Of a stretch of DNA of 8,127 nt, positions 6,121 to 8,127 are shown one piece after another. The DNA comes from an uncultured Bacteroidota bacterium (GTDB taxonomy: Bacteria > Bacteroidota > Bacteroidia > Flavobacteriales > Flavobacteriaceae): assembly GCA_903920835.1 (NCBI GenBank), contig CAIXNQ010000211.1, positions 1 to 8,127 of the forward strand, in the 5' to 3' direction. A model generated the notes under the pieces. That model did not search any database and had not been told where the DNA came from. It was given only the letters and a program-made list of their open reading frames with translations. The first letter of the stretch is position 1. Each line of letters begins with the position of its first letter. Position numbers and translations under genes: made by a program.

Positions 6121-7392
6121 ATGACCGTAGATTTATTATTAGGATTACAATGGGGCGACGAGGGAAAAGGAAAAATTGTAGATGTACTTACCTCAAAATA
6201 CGATATTATCGCTAGATTTCAAGGAGGACCAAACGCAGGACATACTTTAGAATTCGACGGAATCAAACATGTTTTAAGAACCATTCCATCAGGCATTTTT
6301 CATGAAAATAATATTAATATAATTGGAAACGGTGTTGTTATTGACCCGGTGGTTTTTAAAACCGAGTTGGAAGGATTGAAAAAATTTAATTTAGACATCA
6401 AATCAAAATTAATAATCTCCAGAAAAGCCCATCTGATTTTACCAACCCATCGTTTGCTAGATGCAGCCTCTGAAGCCTCAAAAGGAAAAGCTAAAATTGG
6501 TTCAACTTTAAAAGGTATTGGCCCTACCTACATGGACAAAACGGGTCGAAACGGCATTAGAGTTGGCGACATCGAACTAGCCGATTTTAAAGACAGATAT
6601 AGAGCCTTGGCAGAAAAACACGAAGCCATGATTGCGTTCTATAACGTGGACATTCAATACAATCTTCCAGAACTTGAAGCAGAATTTTTTGAAGCTATCG
6701 AAGAATTAAAACAATTAACTTTTATTGACAGCGAAGAATATCTTGCAAAAGCACAAAAAGAAGGAAAATCAATTCTTTGCGAAGGTGCTCAAGGTTCGTT
6801 ACTTGATGTTGATTTTGGAACTTATCCGTTTGTGACTTCATCAACAACTACAGCTGCTGGCGCTTGCACAGGTCTCGGAATTGCCCCCAACAAAATCAAA
6901 GAAGTTTTCGGGATTTTCAAAGCATACACAACCCGTGTGGGTAGTGGGCCGTTTCCTACAGAAGATTTTGGAACGGCAGGAGATATTATGGCAAAAATCG
7001 GAAACGAATTTGGCTCTGTAACTGGCAGAAAACGAAGATGTGGCTGGCTTGATTTGGTTGCTTTGAAATATGCCATTCAAGTGAACGGAGTGACCCAATT
7101 GATGATGATGAAAGGCGATGTATTGTCTGGTTTTGAAACGCTTAAAGTAGGCACATCCTATTTGTATAAAGGAATTGAAATTAATCACCTTCCTTATAAT
7201 ATTGAAGAAGAAAATGTAACCCCAATTTACACTGAATTTAAAGGTTGGAATGCCGATTTAACTGGCTTAACTTCTTATGACAGTTTGCCAATTGAGCTAA
7301 AAAATTATATTGAATTTATTGAGAAAGAAGTTGAAGTTCCAATAACAATTGTTTCTGTAGGCCCTGATAGAAAGCAAACTATAGTTCGATAG
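6121..7392 (+). CDS. purA: Adenylosuccinate synthetase
   Basis: This cytoplasmic enzyme joins IMP and aspartate using GTP to give adenylosuccinate, the first committed step from IMP to AMP. It has 423 residues, close to the usual length of about 430. Residues align with E. coli PurA almost without offset: WGDEGKGK (11-18) with catalytic Asp13, PNAGHT with catalytic His41, KGIGPTYMDKTGR with Arg143 (the subunit-crossing IMP contact), EGAQGSLLDVDFGTYPFVTS (221-240), the TTRVGSGPFPTE loop (270-281), GRKRRCGW with Arg303 and Arg305, and SVGP near Gly414. The guanine-recognition segment reads MKGD (330-333) where E. coli has TKLD; Lys331 and Asp333 are kept. The ATG at 6121 follows an A-rich leader without a Shine-Dalgarno sequence and gives the expected N-terminus. 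It is probably transcribed with fur. PurA of other bacteria is inhibited by (p)ppGpp, which fits the nearby alarmone synthetase gene. Confidence 0.98.
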   Translation: MTVDLLLGLQWGDEGKGKIVDVLTSKYDIIARFQGGPNAGHTLEFDGIKHVLRTIPSGIFHENNINIIGNGVVIDPVVFKTELEGLKKFNLDIKSKLIISRKAHLILPTHRLLDAASEASKGKAKIGSTLKGIGPTYMDKTGRNGIRVGDIELADFKDRYRALAEKHEAMIAFYNVDIQYNLPELEAEFFEAIEELKQLTFIDSEEYLAKAQKEGKSILCEGAQGSLLDVDFGTYPFVTSSTTTAAGACTGLGIAPNKIKEVFGIFKAYTTRVGSGPFPTEDFGTAGDIMAKIGNEFGSVTGRKRRCGWLDLVALKYAIQVNGVTQLMMMKGDVLSGFETLKVGTSYLYKGIEINHLPYNIEEENVTPIYTEFKGWNADLTGLTSYDSLPIELKNYIEFIEKEVEVPITIVSVGPDRKQTIVR

Positions 7393-7475
7393 CATAAGTT
7401 CACTTTTATTTTTGATAAAAACAATTCATATAATTAGTCCGTGAATATTTAACTTTTGTTGGATTAACAAAGTTG

Positions 7476-7530
7476 TTTGAATATTAATTTTATGATTCTT
7501 TATTTTGTATTTTCGTTTTCTATTTTCGTT
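7476..7530 (+). promoter_or_regulatory. Possible promoter region of the last gene
   Basis: TTTG at 7476-7479 is followed, 20 bp on, by TTATTTTG (7500-7507), 7 of 8 bases of TAnnTTTG. Two copies of TATTTTCGTT follow, at 7508-7517 and 7521-7530, each also resembling a -7 box (TATTTTCG). The region lies between purA and the next start codon and suggests that the last gene has its own promoter, but several overlapping candidates exist and none is perfect. Confidence 0.35.
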
Positions 7531-7562
7531 GATAAACAATAGTAATTTTAATTCCAATAAAA

Positions 7563-8127
7563 ATGAAAAATAATAAGGTTTACTTAGAAAGAGAATTGCT
7601 TTCAGAAAGAAATAAATTCAAAAATGAAACCGACATTTTAAACGAAGTTAAAGCCATTTTTACTCAAAATGATTCGGATCGTGAGCAAATTACAGACAAA
7701 CTAAAGCAGGAAAGTTCAACAAAATCAAATCAGTTTGTTTTTGATTTATTGCAGACAGATAAAATTTTTCATTTAGACCAAATTAAAACCATTTGTATTG
7801 ACCACCGCTTGCGTTTTTTAGACACAAGCCTTTTCAAAAATGAAATTCCAGAAGAAGCGATTTCTAAAATCCGACTTCTTGAAAAAGAACACCATACTTC
7901 AATTGATGGTTTTAAAATCATTGCGCCCAGCAAAGCTTTTCATCTAAAAAATGACGACGATCCGTTGCTTTTTGCCCCAATCGGCAATGGCTATTATTAC
8001 TTAATCCATCAATGGGGCAAAGAAATTAATATTTTTAGAAAACTATTGGTTTATCCTGTCCGAAACCTATGGACATTTACTGTTTTTTGTATATTAGTTA
8101 GCGTTCTTGCAACTATGATAATGCCCG
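7563..8127 (+). CDS. Unrecognised protein with a membrane segment, 3' truncated
   Basis: The frame opens at ATG 7563 (MKNNKVYLERELLSERNKF) and stays open for 188 codons to the right edge, so the C-terminus is missing. I do not recognise the family. Residues 1-60 are strongly charged and probably helical, possibly a coiled coil. A mixed alpha/beta region follows (about 60-155), with ICIDHRLRFLDTSLF at 78-92, IDGFKIIAP around 114-122 and FAPIGNGYYYLIHQWGKEIN at 137-156. A hydrophobic helix begins near 169 (LWTFTVFCILVSVLATMIMP) and reaches the edge; more membrane helices may follow. With no N-terminal signal peptide, the first 165 or so residues are probably cytoplasmic. It lies 170 bp after purA with candidate promoter boxes between, so co-transcription is uncertain. 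A conserved hypothetical membrane protein is the safest label. Confidence 0.8.
   Translation, partial: MKNNKVYLERELLSERNKFKNETDILNEVKAIFTQNDSDREQITDKLKQESSTKSNQFVFDLLQTDKIFHLDQIKTICIDHRLRFLDTSLFKNEIPEEAISKIRLLEKEHHTSIDGFKIIAPSKAFHLKNDDDPLLFAPIGNGYYYLIHQWGKEINIFRKLLVYPVRNLWTFTVFCILVSVLATMIMP

Noticed and set aside
6822..7188. Two minus-strand open frames (6822-7076 and 6841-7188) inside purA
   Set aside because: They lie wholly within the strongly conserved purA coding sequence and their translations show no domain.
7451..7474. Hairpin AACTTTTGTT/AACAAAGTT after purA as a terminator
   Set aside because: The stem is AT-rich with one bulged base and is not followed by a T-run; at this base composition it could easily arise by chance.

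Overview
This window looks like chromosome from a Flavobacterium-type member of the Bacteroidota. The evidence is an AT-rich sequence, a secreted protein with a C-terminal type IX secretion (T9SS) sorting domain, A-rich leaders without Shine-Dalgarno sequences, a TAnnTTTG promoter element, and a Fur protein of flavobacterial type. All recognised genes are on the plus strand. The genus is an inference from these features, not from a search.

Layout. (1) Positions 1-1410 hold the 3' part of a modular secreted beta-sandwich protein ending in a T9SS sorting domain, followed by a strong intrinsic terminator at 1431-1462. (2) Positions 1463-1776 are a gene-poor gap with what may be the degraded end of a lost gene and a weak hairpin. 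(3) Positions 1777-3000 encode a 12-helix MFS exporter with drug-antiporter motifs. (4) Positions 3001-3352 hold a cluster of inverted and direct repeats (GCCACAGATT...AATCTGTGGC type) bracketed by a 22-bp imperfect direct repeat, then the promoter region of the next gene. (5) Positions 3353-5572 encode a full-length bifunctional (p)ppGpp synthetase/hydrolase, 5636-6091 a Fur-family regulator and 6121-7392 adenylosuccinate synthetase (purA). (6) From 7563 an unrecognised protein runs off the right edge.

The rel/spoT, fur and purA genes form a housekeeping and stress cluster. (p)ppGpp is known to inhibit PurA in other bacteria, so the alarmone enzyme and one of its classical targets lie about 550 bp apart with an iron or metal regulator between them. 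fur and purA are 29 bp apart and are probably co-transcribed. fur has its own near-perfect -7 box lying almost on its start codon.

I see no defence island, CRISPR array, complete insertion sequence, rRNA or tRNA, and no convincing undescribed multi-gene system. The most notable items are the repeat cluster at 2994-3266, the loss of both CxxC zinc sites in Fur with an apparently leaderless promoter, and the unrecognised membrane protein at the right edge.
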